Source of the DNA: Opitutus sp. ER46
GTDB lineage: Bacteria > Verrucomicrobiota > Verrucomicrobiia > Opitutales > Opitutaceae
Assembly: GCF_003054705.1 (NCBI RefSeq)
Contig: NZ_QAYX01000025.1
Span: 310,001-374,000 of the forward strand
Reading direction: 5' to 3'
DNA length: 64,000 nt
The notes beneath the pieces were generated by a model that had not been told where the DNA came from, ran no database searches, and was given only the letters and a program-made list of their open reading frames with translations. Within the stretch, counting starts at the first letter, position 1; each line of letters opens with the position of its first letter. Positions 45,547 through 53,563 of the stretch are shown here, in pieces. Made by a program: the position numbers and the translations under genes.

Positions 45547-46362
45547 TCAGAGGGGTTTCCGATACACGGCTGGCTTGATCGGCTGCAGCGTGTGACGCAT
45601 CTGCGTGAGGCTTTCGGAGTGCCCAACGAAAAGGTAGCCGCCGGGAACGAGGCGCTTTGAGAGTCGGGAGACCAATTCGTTTTGGGTGTCCCGATCGAAA
45701 TAGATCATCACGTTCCGGCAGAAGATGACCTGGAACGGTTCGCGGAACGGTGGCTCGCCCTCGAGCAGGTTGAGGTGATGGAACGACACGCGGTCGCGGA
45801 GTGAGGACTTGACCCGGTAGTAGCCTTCCTGCGGCCCGAAGCCGCGCTGAAAGTAGGTCCGGATCACCTGGCTGGGCATCCGGGAAACCGTCTCGCCGGT
45901 GTAGATCGCCGCCTCCGCCTTGGCCAGGACCCGGTGGGAGATGTCGGTCGCCTCAATCTGCCAGGGAAAGTCGGGCATGCACTCGGCCAGCGTGATCGCG
46001 AGGGTGTACGGCTCCTCACCGGACGAACACGCGGCGCTCCAGATCCTAAATTGCGACCAACGCTCCTCCCGTGCCCGACCGAGCATCTCCGGCACGACGG
46101 TGTCGCGCAGGAAGTCGAAATGGGCGGCTTCGCGGAAGAAGAACGTGTGGTTCGTCGAGATCGCGTCGATCAGGTGCTCCAACTCCTCGCCGGCGGCTCC
46201 GCTCTGGAGGAGTTCACAATACGCTGTGACGGTGGGAATCTTCGTTGCCCGCAGGCGCTTCCCCAGCCGAGCGGACACCAACTGGCGTTTGTCCTGGCTG
46301 AGATTGATGCGACTGCGCGCGTAAACGAGCTGGCGGATGAATTCAAACTCACTGTCCCTCAT
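45547..46362 (-). CDS. cheR: Chemoreceptor methyltransferase CheR
   Basis: 271 residues. CheR_N helices (EFEFIRQLVYARSRINLSQDK) precede the SAM-binding domain: STNHTFFFREAAHF, IWSAACSSGEEPYTLAI, EATDISHRVLAKAE, DRVSFHHLNLLE, FCRNVMIYFD and PGGYLFVGHSESL. It methylates receptor Glu residues to set adaptation. The start at 46362 (MRDSEF) is preferred over upstream codons in a Cys/Phe-rich stretch. It is first in the cheRB operon and divergent from flgB, 222 bases apart. GCCGATTA on the minus strand (46387-46380) may be its -10 box. Confidence 0.95.
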   Translation of the reverse strand: MRDSEFEFIRQLVYARSRINLSQDKRQLVSARLGKRLRATKIPTVTAYCELLQSGAAGEELEHLIDAISTNHTFFFREAAHFDFLRDTVVPEMLGRAREERWSQFRIWSAACSSGEEPYTLAITLAECMPDFPWQIEATDISHRVLAKAEAAIYTGETVSRMPSQVIRTYFQRGFGPQEGYYRVKSSLRDRVSFHHLNLLEGEPPFREPFQVIFCRNVMIYFDRDTQNELVSRLSKRLVPGGYLFVGHSESLTQMRHTLQPIKPAVYRKPL

Positions 46363-46389
46363 GAGGAATATCCCTGGAGTAATCGGCAC

Positions 46390-46416
46390 GAAAGACAGGC
46401 AATGAAACGCCGATAA
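46390..46416 (+). promoter_or_regulatory. Sigma28-type promoter candidate facing flgB
   Basis: GAAA (46390-46393), 15-base spacer, perfect GCCGATAA (46409-46416). Predicted start near 46423, about 160 bases upstream of flgB and upstream of the sigma54-type site at 46557. Confidence 0.5.
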
Positions 46417-46556
46417 CATGATTCTGCCGTGGGTTTGGAATCGAGGCGGCAGAATTTTCCGCCTCGTCGCCACCTAAGTCCGAAAGGGTCACGCCGTGGT
46501 GGCGCATGATCTGTATCACACGTTCCAATAGATTGTTGTGGGCGACGTCCGCCCGC

Positions 46557-46572
46557 TGGCACCGGCTCTGCT
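46557..46572 (+). promoter_or_regulatory. Sigma54-type promoter of the flgB-fliR operon
   Basis: TGGCAC-N5-CTGCT; GG (46558-46559) and GC (46570-46571) are ten bases apart. The -24 box is a perfect TGGCAC. With C46571 as -12, transcription would begin near 46583, two bases before the flgB ATG. Confidence 0.7.
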
Positions 46573-46584
46573 CAAACGCGGGCC

Positions 46585-46971
46585 ATGATCGATCCCATCT
46601 TCCAATCCGACAACTACCAGTTGGCGCGGAAGCTCCTGGACGCATCGGTCCTTCGCCATGAGGCCATCGCCACCAATATCGCCAACGCGGAGACGCCTGG
46701 TTTCCGTCGGCTTGATGTTGCTCCGGACTTTGCCGCCCAGCTGAAGGCCCGGGTGGCGGCGGGCGATCTCGCGGCCACGGCCGACACCATCAACCCTCGC
46801 CTCGCCGAGGACCATACTGCCCGCAGCGTGCGACCGGATGGCAATACGGTCGAGCTGGAGCGCGAACTCGTGGCGATGGATCGGAATTCGGTGGAGTACG
46901 AGTTCCTGACCGAGCTGGTCTCGAACAACCTCAAGCAACTCAAAGTCGCGATCACCGGTCGCTCGGTCTGA
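46585..46971 (+). CDS. flgB: Flagellar proximal rod protein FlgB
   Basis: 128 residues. The rod signature is clear: LARKLLDASVLRHEAIATNIANAETPGFRRLDV (start of the Flg_bb_rod domain). The C-terminus is the matching helix ELERELVAMDRNSVEYEFLTELVSNNL. FlgB forms the rod nearest the MS ring and is exported by the type III apparatus. First gene of a 19-gene flagellar operon running to fliR; flgC follows after 22 bases. The ATG lies almost on the predicted transcript start, and no Shine-Dalgarno is present. Confidence 0.96.
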   Translation: MIDPIFQSDNYQLARKLLDASVLRHEAIATNIANAETPGFRRLDVAPDFAAQLKARVAAGDLAATADTINPRLAEDHTARSVRPDGNTVELERELVAMDRNSVEYEFLTELVSNNLKQLKVAITGRSV

Positions 46972-46993
46972 TCCCCCTAAGCCCTGACGCCGC

Positions 46994-47413
46994 ATGAACC
47001 TGATCGCTGCCGTCGACATCACTTCGGGTGCGCTGAACGCCCAGAAGACCCGCCTCGATATCGTTGCCCAGAACATCGCCAATGCGCAGACCACACGGAC
47101 CCTCGCCGGCGGCCCCTATCAGCGGCAGGTCGTTTCCTTTGAGTCCGAACTGGTTCGTCAAACCGGCAGCGGCGGGGCTGGACTCCAATCGGTGCGCGTC
47201 TCGGGCATCACGCCGGACCGCACGCCGGGGCAACAAGTCTACAACCCGCAGCATCCGGACGCTGGCCCCGACGGCATGGTCACGATGCCCAACGTGAACC
47301 TGTCCTACGAAATGGTGGACCTCATCACCGCCTCCCGGGCCTACGAGGCCAACCTCGCGGTGGTGAAGAACGCCCGCCAGATGGCGGTGAAGGCACTCCA
47401 GATCGGCAAGTAA
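46994..47413 (+). CDS. flgC: Flagellar proximal rod protein FlgC
   Basis: 139 residues. MNLIAAVDITSGALNAQKTRLDIVAQNIANAQT is the rod-protein N-terminus, DRTPGQQVYNPQHPDAGPDGMV the FlgC-specific middle, and YEMVDLITASRAYEANLAVVKNARQMAVKAL the C-terminal helix. Part of the proximal rod with FlgB. Normal family length. No Shine-Dalgarno before the ATG. Confidence 0.96.
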   Translation: MNLIAAVDITSGALNAQKTRLDIVAQNIANAQTTRTLAGGPYQRQVVSFESELVRQTGSGGAGLQSVRVSGITPDRTPGQQVYNPQHPDAGPDGMVTMPNVNLSYEMVDLITASRAYEANLAVVKNARQMAVKALQIGK

Positions 47414-47453
47414 GCCCGGCCGCCCCGCCTCAACCGCCCAACCCGCTCCTCTT

Positions 47454-47786
47454 ATGTCCCTGATCGGCTCCATCAACCCGCTTTCCGCCTCGCCGCTCAC
47501 CCGGATCGAAACCACCCAGCCGAAGATCGCCGTCGGGTTGTCCGGCGCGGGCAAGACTGCTCCCACCGAGAGTTTCGGGCAGGTCCTCGACGAGGTGGTC
47601 TCCACGGTTCAGACCAAGCAGGACGCGGCGCAGGATATCACCCGCAAGGTGCTGCTCGGCGAGACCGACCAACTGCACCAGGGGATGATCGCGATGCAGG
47701 AGGCGTCCGTGGCCTTTTCCATGATGGTCGAGGTGCGCAACAAGCTCGTCGAATCCTACCAGGAGCTGATGCGCATGCAGGTGTGA
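47454..47786 (+). CDS. fliE: Flagellar hook-basal body protein FliE
   Basis: 110 residues. FliE joins the MS ring to the rod and is the first exported substrate. Seen here: SFGQVLDEVVSTVQTKQDAAQDITRKVLLGE, HQGMIAMQEASVAFSMMVEVRNKLVESYQELMRMQV at the C-terminus, which is the conserved FliE end. The N-terminal 35 residues are Pro/Ser-rich and variable. It lies between flgC (40-base gap) and fliF (51-base gap) as in most flagellar operons. Confidence 0.95.
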   Translation: MSLIGSINPLSASPLTRIETTQPKIAVGLSGAGKTAPTESFGQVLDEVVSTVQTKQDAAQDITRKVLLGETDQLHQGMIAMQEASVAFSMMVEVRNKLVESYQELMRMQV

Positions 47787-47837
47787 GTTCTACCCCACGA
47801 TTCCCTCCACCTCCTGATCATTTTGGTCTCCCTCTAG

Positions 47838-49472
47838 ATGAAGAATTTCGCGCAATCGCTCCTCGAACTCTGGAAACACCTGGGCGTCAACCAGCGTGTC
47901 TCCCTGATTGTCGCAGCCGTTGCCGTCATCGGCGGCCTCATCGGCGTCACGCTGTGGTCCCAGCGCCCCGACTACCAGCTGCTCTATGCCCGCATGGGCG
48001 ACAAGGACGCCGCCGCCGTCATCAGCTATCTGCAATCGCAGAACATCCCGCACAAGGTGACCGCCGGCGGCAGCGCGGTGCAGGTGCCGTCGAGCGCGGT
48101 CTACAAGCTGCGCATGGAACTCGCCGGCAAGGGGCTTCCGAGTGGCGAAGGCGTGGGCTTTGAGATTTTCGACAAGGGACAGTTCGGCCTCTCCGATTTC
48201 GTCCAGCGTACCAATTATCTCCGCGCGGTGCAGGGCGAACTCGGCCGCACCATCATGCAACTGCAGGGCGTGCGCAGCGCGCGCGTCATGATCGTGCAGC
48301 CTGAAAACCGCCTGCTGCTTACCGAGCAGGGCGTCAAATCGACCGCCTCGGTCTTCGTCGACGTCGGTGGCGGCAAGCTCGAGATCGACCAGGTCAACGC
48401 GATCCGGCATCTCGTCGCCAATGCGGTGCAGGGGCTCGCGCCCGACCAGGTTGCGGTCATCGACAACCGCGGCCGCACCCTCTCCGAGGAGTTGAAGCAG
48501 GACCCGACCCTCGGCACCGCGTCCTCGCAGATCCGCTATCGCGAACAGGTCGAAGCCTATTTTGCGAAGAAGGTGGAATCGATGCTCTCCGCCGTGATCG
48601 GGCCCGGCAACGCGGTCGTACGTGTGTCGGCCGACATCGACACCGAGGCCACCACGATGAACTCCGAACGGTGGAACCCCGACGGTCAGGTGGTCCGCTC
48701 GCAGACGCAGACCGACGACACGACCAACACCACCGAGACGCGCTCGGGTGGTGGCGCCGCCGGCGTCAGCGCGAATGTGCCGGAGAAGCAGGCCGGAGCG
48801 ACCGAGACCGCGCGCCCGATTTCCCAGTCCGAGCAGACCCGGAAGAACAAGACGATCACGTACGAGATCGACCGCACCACCACGAGCACCACGCGCAACC
48901 CCGGAACCGTGCGCAGCCTCACCGCTTCGGTGATCATTTCGCGCCGTCCCCCGACGCTGGTGCCGCCGGCGGACCCGACGGCCAAGGACGCGCGTCCGAC
49001 GTCGCAGCCCGCGGCTCCGCGGACAGCGCAGGAGCTCGATCAGCTTCGCCAGGTGGTCATCAACGCCCTCGGTCTGAAGCCCCAGCCAGGGCAGACGCTG
49101 GACTCGCTGGTCACGCTGCAGGAGCAGGAATTCACGGCCGTCGATCCACTGGCCGCCCTGCCGCCGGTTCCGCTCGAAGCGCGGGTGGGGGGCTGGTTTG
49201 AGGTCGCGAGCCGCTGGGCGGCCGTCGTGGGCGCCGGCGTGGTGCTGCTCGTCTTCTGGCGCATGTTCAAGCGGCAGAAGCCCGAAGCCGTTCCGATCGA
49301 GGTCCTCTCGATGTCGCCGGAGCAGACCACCCGCACCCTGCCGAACGCGAGCAACGTCACGCCGGAACTCCTGAACGAGCTCATCCGCCAGAAGCCGGCG
49401 AACATCGGCGTCGCGCTGCGCGAGTGGGTGAGTGCGGGTTCCCCCGGTGGGGCTCCGGCCAGCAAGAACTGA
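47838..49472 (+). CDS. fliF: Flagellar MS-ring protein FliF
   Basis: 544 residues. First membrane segment (about 20-43), then two ring-building motifs (YQLLYARMGDKDAAAVISYLQ; GVGFEIFDKGQFGLSDFVQ), a variable Ser/Thr/Pro-rich periplasmic part, FliF_C, and a second membrane segment (about 455-475; WAAVVGAGVVLLVFW) followed by a cytoplasmic tail that binds FliG. Length is usual. Assembles the membrane ring that holds the C-ring and export gate. fliG starts 12 bases after its stop. Confidence 0.96.
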   Translation: MKNFAQSLLELWKHLGVNQRVSLIVAAVAVIGGLIGVTLWSQRPDYQLLYARMGDKDAAAVISYLQSQNIPHKVTAGGSAVQVPSSAVYKLRMELAGKGLPSGEGVGFEIFDKGQFGLSDFVQRTNYLRAVQGELGRTIMQLQGVRSARVMIVQPENRLLLTEQGVKSTASVFVDVGGGKLEIDQVNAIRHLVANAVQGLAPDQVAVIDNRGRTLSEELKQDPTLGTASSQIRYREQVEAYFAKKVESMLSAVIGPGNAVVRVSADIDTEATTMNSERWNPDGQVVRSQTQTDDTTNTTETRSGGGAAGVSANVPEKQAGATETARPISQSEQTRKNKTITYEIDRTTTSTTRNPGTVRSLTASVIISRRPPTLVPPADPTAKDARPTSQPAAPRTAQELDQLRQVVINALGLKPQPGQTLDSLVTLQEQEFTAVDPLAALPPVPLEARVGGWFEVASRWAAVVGAGVVLLVFWRMFKRQKPEAVPIEVLSMSPEQTTRTLPNASNVTPELLNELIRQKPANIGVALREWVSAGSPGGAPASKN

Positions 49473-49483
49473 TTTTTCCCGCC

Positions 49484-50503
49484 ATGGCTCTCAACGACCT
49501 CGATTACGGGAAGCTCTCGCGGCACCAGAAGCTCGCGATCTTCCTCATTATCATCGGTCCCGAAGCGGCGGCCGAGGTGCTGCGGCAGTTCGACGACGCC
49601 GAGATCGAGCTGGTCTGCCGCGAGATGTCGACGTACTCGATCATCCCGACCGAGGTGCAGCGGCTGTCGTTGGAGGAGTTCTCCGGTCTCATCGCCAAGA
49701 GCGTTTCCTCCGCCCTCGGTGGTCTGGCCTACGCCCAACGCACGCTCGAAATTGCCAAGGGCGACTACAAGGCCTCCTCGATCATCGGTCGCGTCGGTCC
49801 CACCGGCACGTCGGTCGAGGTCATCCAGGAAATCTCCGAGATGGAGGGGCGGCAGATCTTCAACCTCGTGAAGCACGAGCAGCCGCAGACGATCTCCTTC
49901 CTGCTCTCGTATCTCGACAGCGCGAAGGCCGCCGAGGTGTTCGCTCTCCTCGGGCCTGATCTGCGCGAGGAAGTCATCGAGCGGCTCGGCACGATCGAGA
50001 GCACGTCGCTCGACCTCGTGAGCAAGATCGCGCGGAGCCTGGGCAAGCATTACGACAGCAAGGTTCGCCCGGCTTTCCACCGCAGCGGTGGCGTCCGCTC
50101 GGTCGCCGATCTGCTGAACGAACTCGACAAGGAGATGAGCAAGAATCTCCTGGCCCGCCTCGAGGAGCGCAACGCCGGCCTCAGCGCCGCGATCCGCAAG
50201 AAGCTCTTCAGCTTCGAGGACCTCCTGCGCCTCCAGCCGGCCGATCTGCAGCGCGTGCTGCGCGAGGTCGATTCTTCGAACCTGGCGACCGCCATGAAGT
50301 CGGCGAGCGAGACCCTGCGCGAAAAGATATATGGTTCCATTTCCAAGCGCGCCGCCGAAAGCCTGAAGGAAGAGCTCGAGATGCTTGGGCCGGTTCGCCT
50401 GAAGGACGTCGAGACCGCCCAGGACGCGATCATCCAGGTGGTCCGCCGGCTCGAGGAAGAGGGGCAGATCACGCTCGAGACGGAGGAGCAGACCGTCGCC
50501 TGA
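49484..50503 (+). CDS. fliG: Flagellar motor switch protein FliG
   Basis: 339 residues. FliG_N (RHQKLAIFLIIIGPEAAAEVLRQF), FliG_M with the EHPQ-equivalent KHEQPQTISFLLSYL (the FliM-binding site) and FliG_C (about 235-335; LEERNAGLSAAIRKKLFSFEDL, LLRLQPADLQRVLREVDSSNLATAMK), whose charged residues meet the stator. FliG sits on FliF and makes torque. The ATG at 49484 is chosen; 20 codons of open frame upstream overlap the fliF end. Confidence 0.96.
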   Translation: MALNDLDYGKLSRHQKLAIFLIIIGPEAAAEVLRQFDDAEIELVCREMSTYSIIPTEVQRLSLEEFSGLIAKSVSSALGGLAYAQRTLEIAKGDYKASSIIGRVGPTGTSVEVIQEISEMEGRQIFNLVKHEQPQTISFLLSYLDSAKAAEVFALLGPDLREEVIERLGTIESTSLDLVSKIARSLGKHYDSKVRPAFHRSGGVRSVADLLNELDKEMSKNLLARLEERNAGLSAAIRKKLFSFEDLLRLQPADLQRVLREVDSSNLATAMKSASETLREKIYGSISKRAAESLKEELEMLGPVRLKDVETAQDAIIQVVRRLEEEGQITLETEEQTVA

Positions 50504-50516
50504 CGCGCCGCCCACC

Positions 50517-51101
50517 ATGGCCTTCGCCCGTCTCATCGCCTTCGATCGTCCGCTCGCCGGAGTTGCCGTCCCCGGCAAGAATGGTCGCTTCCTCACGGAG
50601 CAGGAGATCGCCGCGCTCGAGGAAGCGGCGTACCGCCGCGGCGTCGACGAAACCCGGGCGCTGGCCGACCAGCAGCTCGTCGACTTTCGCGCGGACATCC
50701 AGCGCGTGGGTGACGGCATCTTTCACCAACTCGCCAATTTCGAACCGACGCTGGTCGCCCAGTTGCGCGAGGCGCTGCCCGAACTGGCGCTCGATATCGC
50801 CCGCCGTCTGCTCGCCGGCTGCGAGCCTTCGGCCGAGATGGTGTCCCGCATTTGCGAAGAGGCGCTCAAGGAGATCTTCCCGGAACGCGAGAATCTGGAA
50901 CTCCTCGTCTCCGCGCGCGACGCCGAGCTCCTGCAGAAGCTCAATCCCGACTGGCTCCAGCGGTATCCCGGTCTGCGGCTCCGCGCCGACCCCACGCTTT
51001 CGCCTGGCGATTGCCAGGTGCGCAGTCGCTTTGGGCTCACCGACGCCCGCATCGAATCCAAACTCGACGCACTGAAGGCGACCCTGTCGCCAGCTTTCTG
51101 A
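50517..51101 (+). CDS. fliH: Flagellar export ATPase regulator FliH
   Basis: 194 residues. A Glu/Ala/Arg-rich helix (about 20-85) and a C-terminal alpha/beta part (LREALPELALDIARRLLAGCEPSAEMV, LSPGDCQVRSRFGLTDARIESKLDAL) match the FliH/YscL family, where G-G-C-x-x-x-x-x-G-x-x-D-A-R-I-E is the usual end. FliH holds the ATPase FliI at the export gate. Position between fliG and fliI supports the call; divergence is normal for this family. Confidence 0.88.
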   Translation: MAFARLIAFDRPLAGVAVPGKNGRFLTEQEIAALEEAAYRRGVDETRALADQQLVDFRADIQRVGDGIFHQLANFEPTLVAQLREALPELALDIARRLLAGCEPSAEMVSRICEEALKEIFPERENLELLVSARDAELLQKLNPDWLQRYPGLRLRADPTLSPGDCQVRSRFGLTDARIESKLDALKATLSPAF

Positions 51102-51107
51102 TCCGCC

Positions 51108-52427
51108 ATGGCTCACGTCACGCCGATGATCGACATCCTGCGGTCGCAGATCCGCCATCTGCCACCGGTGCAGCGCGTCGGCACGGTTTCGGGCGTCGCG
51201 GGCCTGATCATCGAATCGGACGGCCCCAATGTCGGCCTTGGCGACCTCTGTCTGGTGCGCTCATCCCGCGACGGTTTCAGCGTGCAGGCCGAAGTGGTCG
51301 GTTTTCGTGAGCACAAGGTGCTGCTCATGCCGCTCGGCGACACGACGGGTCTGCACGTGGGCTGCGAGGTCGCAGCCTGCGATCGGCCGCCGCTGCCACG
51401 GACGGGCCCGGAGATGCTCGGCCGCGTGCTGGATGCCTTGGGCCGGCCATTTGACGGCCTCGGCATGCTTCCGGTGGAGCGCAAGGAGAGCCAGAGCGCC
51501 GAGCCGCCGCATCCGCTGCGCCGCCAGCGCATCAAGACTCCCTTTGTCACGGGGGTGCGCGCCATCGATGCCTTCATTCCGTTCGGTCGCGGTCAACGTC
51601 TCGGCCTTTTCGCCGGCTCCGGTGTCGGCAAGTCGACCCTCATGGGCATGATCGCGCGGGCGTCCGAGGCGGACGTCGTCGTCATCGCGCTCGTTGGTGA
51701 ACGTGGCCGCGAGGTGCGTGAGTTCATCGAAAAGGATCTCGGTCCCGAGGGGCTGAAGCGGGCGGTCGTCGTCGTTACGACGTCCGACAAGCCCGCGCCG
51801 CTCCGGATTCGCGCCGCCTTCACGGCCACCGCGATCGCCGAGGGCTGGCGCGACGCCGGGAAGAACGTGCTGCTGATGATGGATTCGGTCACGCGCTTCG
51901 CCATGGCCCAGCGCGAGATTGGCCTCGCCATTGGCGAGCCGCCCGCGACGCGTGGCTACACGCCTTCGGTCTTCGCCATGCTGCCGCGGCTTCTCGAGCG
52001 CGCCGGCGCCGGCGAGAGCGGGGCCATCACCGCACTCTATACCGTGCTGGTGGAAGGTGACGACATGAACGAGCCGGTGGCGGATGCCGTCCGCGGTATT
52101 CTCGACGGTCACGTCGTGCTCTCCCGGCACCTGGCGCATTTCAATCATTACCCGGCGATCGACGTGCTCGAGAGTGTGAGCCGTCTGACGCGCGACGTCT
52201 GTTCGACCGAGGAGGTCGCCTCCAGCGCGCGGGCCCGGGAGGTCCTGGCGCTCTATCGGAAGAATGAAGACCTGATTTCGATCGGCGCGTATCAGAAGGG
52301 CGCCAACGCCGCGCTCGATCACGCCATCTCGCTGTATGAGCCGCTCCGGCAGTTCCTGCGGCAGCCCACGCAGGAGCACACCCCGCGGGCGCAGACGTTC
52401 ACCAAGCTGAAGCAGATCGTCGGATGA
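51108..52427 (+). CDS. fliI: Flagellum-specific ATPase FliI
   Basis: 439 residues. Walker A in GLFAGSGVGKSTLMGMIAR, GERGREVREFIEKDLG, Walker B in NVLLMMDSVTRFAMAQREIGLAIGEPP, and the conserved RGYTPSVFAMLPRLLERAG. This is the type III ATPase family, related to F1 beta; it drives unfolding and entry of export substrates with FliH and FliJ. It overlaps fliJ by four bases (ATGA at 52424). Confidence 0.97.
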   Translation: MAHVTPMIDILRSQIRHLPPVQRVGTVSGVAGLIIESDGPNVGLGDLCLVRSSRDGFSVQAEVVGFREHKVLLMPLGDTTGLHVGCEVAACDRPPLPRTGPEMLGRVLDALGRPFDGLGMLPVERKESQSAEPPHPLRRQRIKTPFVTGVRAIDAFIPFGRGQRLGLFAGSGVGKSTLMGMIARASEADVVVIALVGERGREVREFIEKDLGPEGLKRAVVVVTTSDKPAPLRIRAAFTATAIAEGWRDAGKNVLLMMDSVTRFAMAQREIGLAIGEPPATRGYTPSVFAMLPRLLERAGAGESGAITALYTVLVEGDDMNEPVADAVRGILDGHVVLSRHLAHFNHYPAIDVLESVSRLTRDVCSTEEVASSARAREVLALYRKNEDLISIGAYQKGANAALDHAISLYEPLRQFLRQPTQEHTPRAQTFTKLKQIVG

Positions 52428-52882
52428 AACGCTTTCGCTTTACGCTCCAGCCAGTCGCGATTCTTCGCACGCACCAGGACGCGCGCGCCCAGGAGGCCTT
52501 TGCCTTTGCGGTGCAGGCGCTGACCAAGGCGGAGCAGGAAGTCGCGGCCGCGCAGGCCCGGGTGCGCCAGTTCGCCGCCGATCTCGTGGCCGGCCGGGCG
52601 CACAACTTCTCCGCCAGCGAGCAAATACGTGCGCTCGAGGCCTACCGGCAGGAGTGTGACGCTGAGGTCGCGGCCAAGCAGGCCCGCGCGAAGGCGCAGC
52701 AGACGATGGAACAGCGCCGCGCCGAGTACATCGAGGCGCACCGCCGGCTCGAGGTGGTCAAGCGGCTCGAGCAGAAGGCGAGAGCCCAGCACCGCTACGA
52801 GACCATGCGCGAGGAGCAGGCGGAGTTCGACGACTATGCCAACCGTCGCGCCGGTCGCGCGGCCGCGGCGGCCAACCCTTAA
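52424..52882 (+). CDS. fliJ: Flagellar export protein FliJ
   Basis: 152 residues, almost wholly coiled coil. Start FRFTLQPVAILRTHQDARAQEAFAFAV is the typical FliJ beginning (F-x-x-x-L-x-x-v-L-x-x-R), followed by long Ala/Glu/Arg helices (LTKAEQEVAAAQARVRQFA). FliJ is the rotor-like stalk within the FliI hexamer. Sequence conservation in the family is low, so position directly after fliI is an important part of the evidence. Confidence 0.88.
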   Translation: MKRFRFTLQPVAILRTHQDARAQEAFAFAVQALTKAEQEVAAAQARVRQFAADLVAGRAHNFSASEQIRALEAYRQECDAEVAAKQARAKAQQTMEQRRAEYIEAHRRLEVVKRLEQKARAQHRYETMREEQAEFDDYANRRAGRAAAAANP

Positions 52883-52894
52883 TCTCTCGGCATC

Positions 52895-53503
52895 ATGACT
52901 CGCATTCTCAATCCCGTCGTCACCAGCGTCCTTGGCGTACTGCTCAGTATCGCCGTGGGGCTGGGGGTGAGCTGGCGCACCCTCAACGCGGTGGTCGACC
53001 AGGCGATCTACCAGCGCGACCACAAGCCGCCGAGCGAGATGAAGAAGAAGGGCTGGGACTTCTGGACCATCGAGATCGAGAACCTCGCCAGCGAGCTGAA
53101 GGAGGATCGCGAGGTGATGCTGAAGCGCCGGTCGGAGCTCGACCAGCGGGAGGCCCGCATTGCGGCCGCCGAGAAGGAACTCGCCAAGGCGCGGACCGAC
53201 CTGAATGCGCTGCGCAAGGAGATCAACGACCGCGTCATCGAGATGGGGAGCGAAGAGGCGGTGAACCTGAAGAAGCTCTCCCAGACCTATACGAATCTCT
53301 CGCCCCGTGCGGTCGTCGCGATCATCCGCGAGATGGACGACAACACCGCCGTCAAGATCCTCGCGCTGATGAAGCCCGACGTCGTCGGTCCCATCTTCGA
53401 GGAAATGAGCAAGACGGCCGGCACTGACGGTCCGCTGGCCCGCCGCGCCGCGATTCTTTCCGAGAAACTTCGCCTGGTGAAAGCCGCGAAATCCAACCCT
53501 TAA
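52895..53503 (+). CDS. MotE-like protein (membrane anchor, coiled coil, MgtE_N domain)
   Basis: 202 residues. One membrane segment (about 8-28; PVVTSVLGVLLSIAVGLGVSW), a periplasmic or cytosolic coiled coil (about 55-120; REARIAAAEKELAKARTDLNALRKEI) and a C-terminal MgtE-N-like helical domain (NLSPRAVVAIIREMDDNTAVKILALMKPDVVGPIFEEM). This is the layout of MotE/FlbB-type proteins, which in other bacteria chaperone stator or periplasmic flagellar parts. It lies between fliJ and fliK, the usual place in operons that have it. Confidence 0.85.
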   Translation: MTRILNPVVTSVLGVLLSIAVGLGVSWRTLNAVVDQAIYQRDHKPPSEMKKKGWDFWTIEIENLASELKEDREVMLKRRSELDQREARIAAAEKELAKARTDLNALRKEINDRVIEMGSEEAVNLKKLSQTYTNLSPRAVVAIIREMDDNTAVKILALMKPDVVGPIFEEMSKTAGTDGPLARRAAILSEKLRLVKAAKSNP

Positions 53504-53563
53504 CGACAGCTATCACCGCGCCAAGGACGGTCGCGGTTTTTCGCCACGGAGGGTGTCCGCTTC

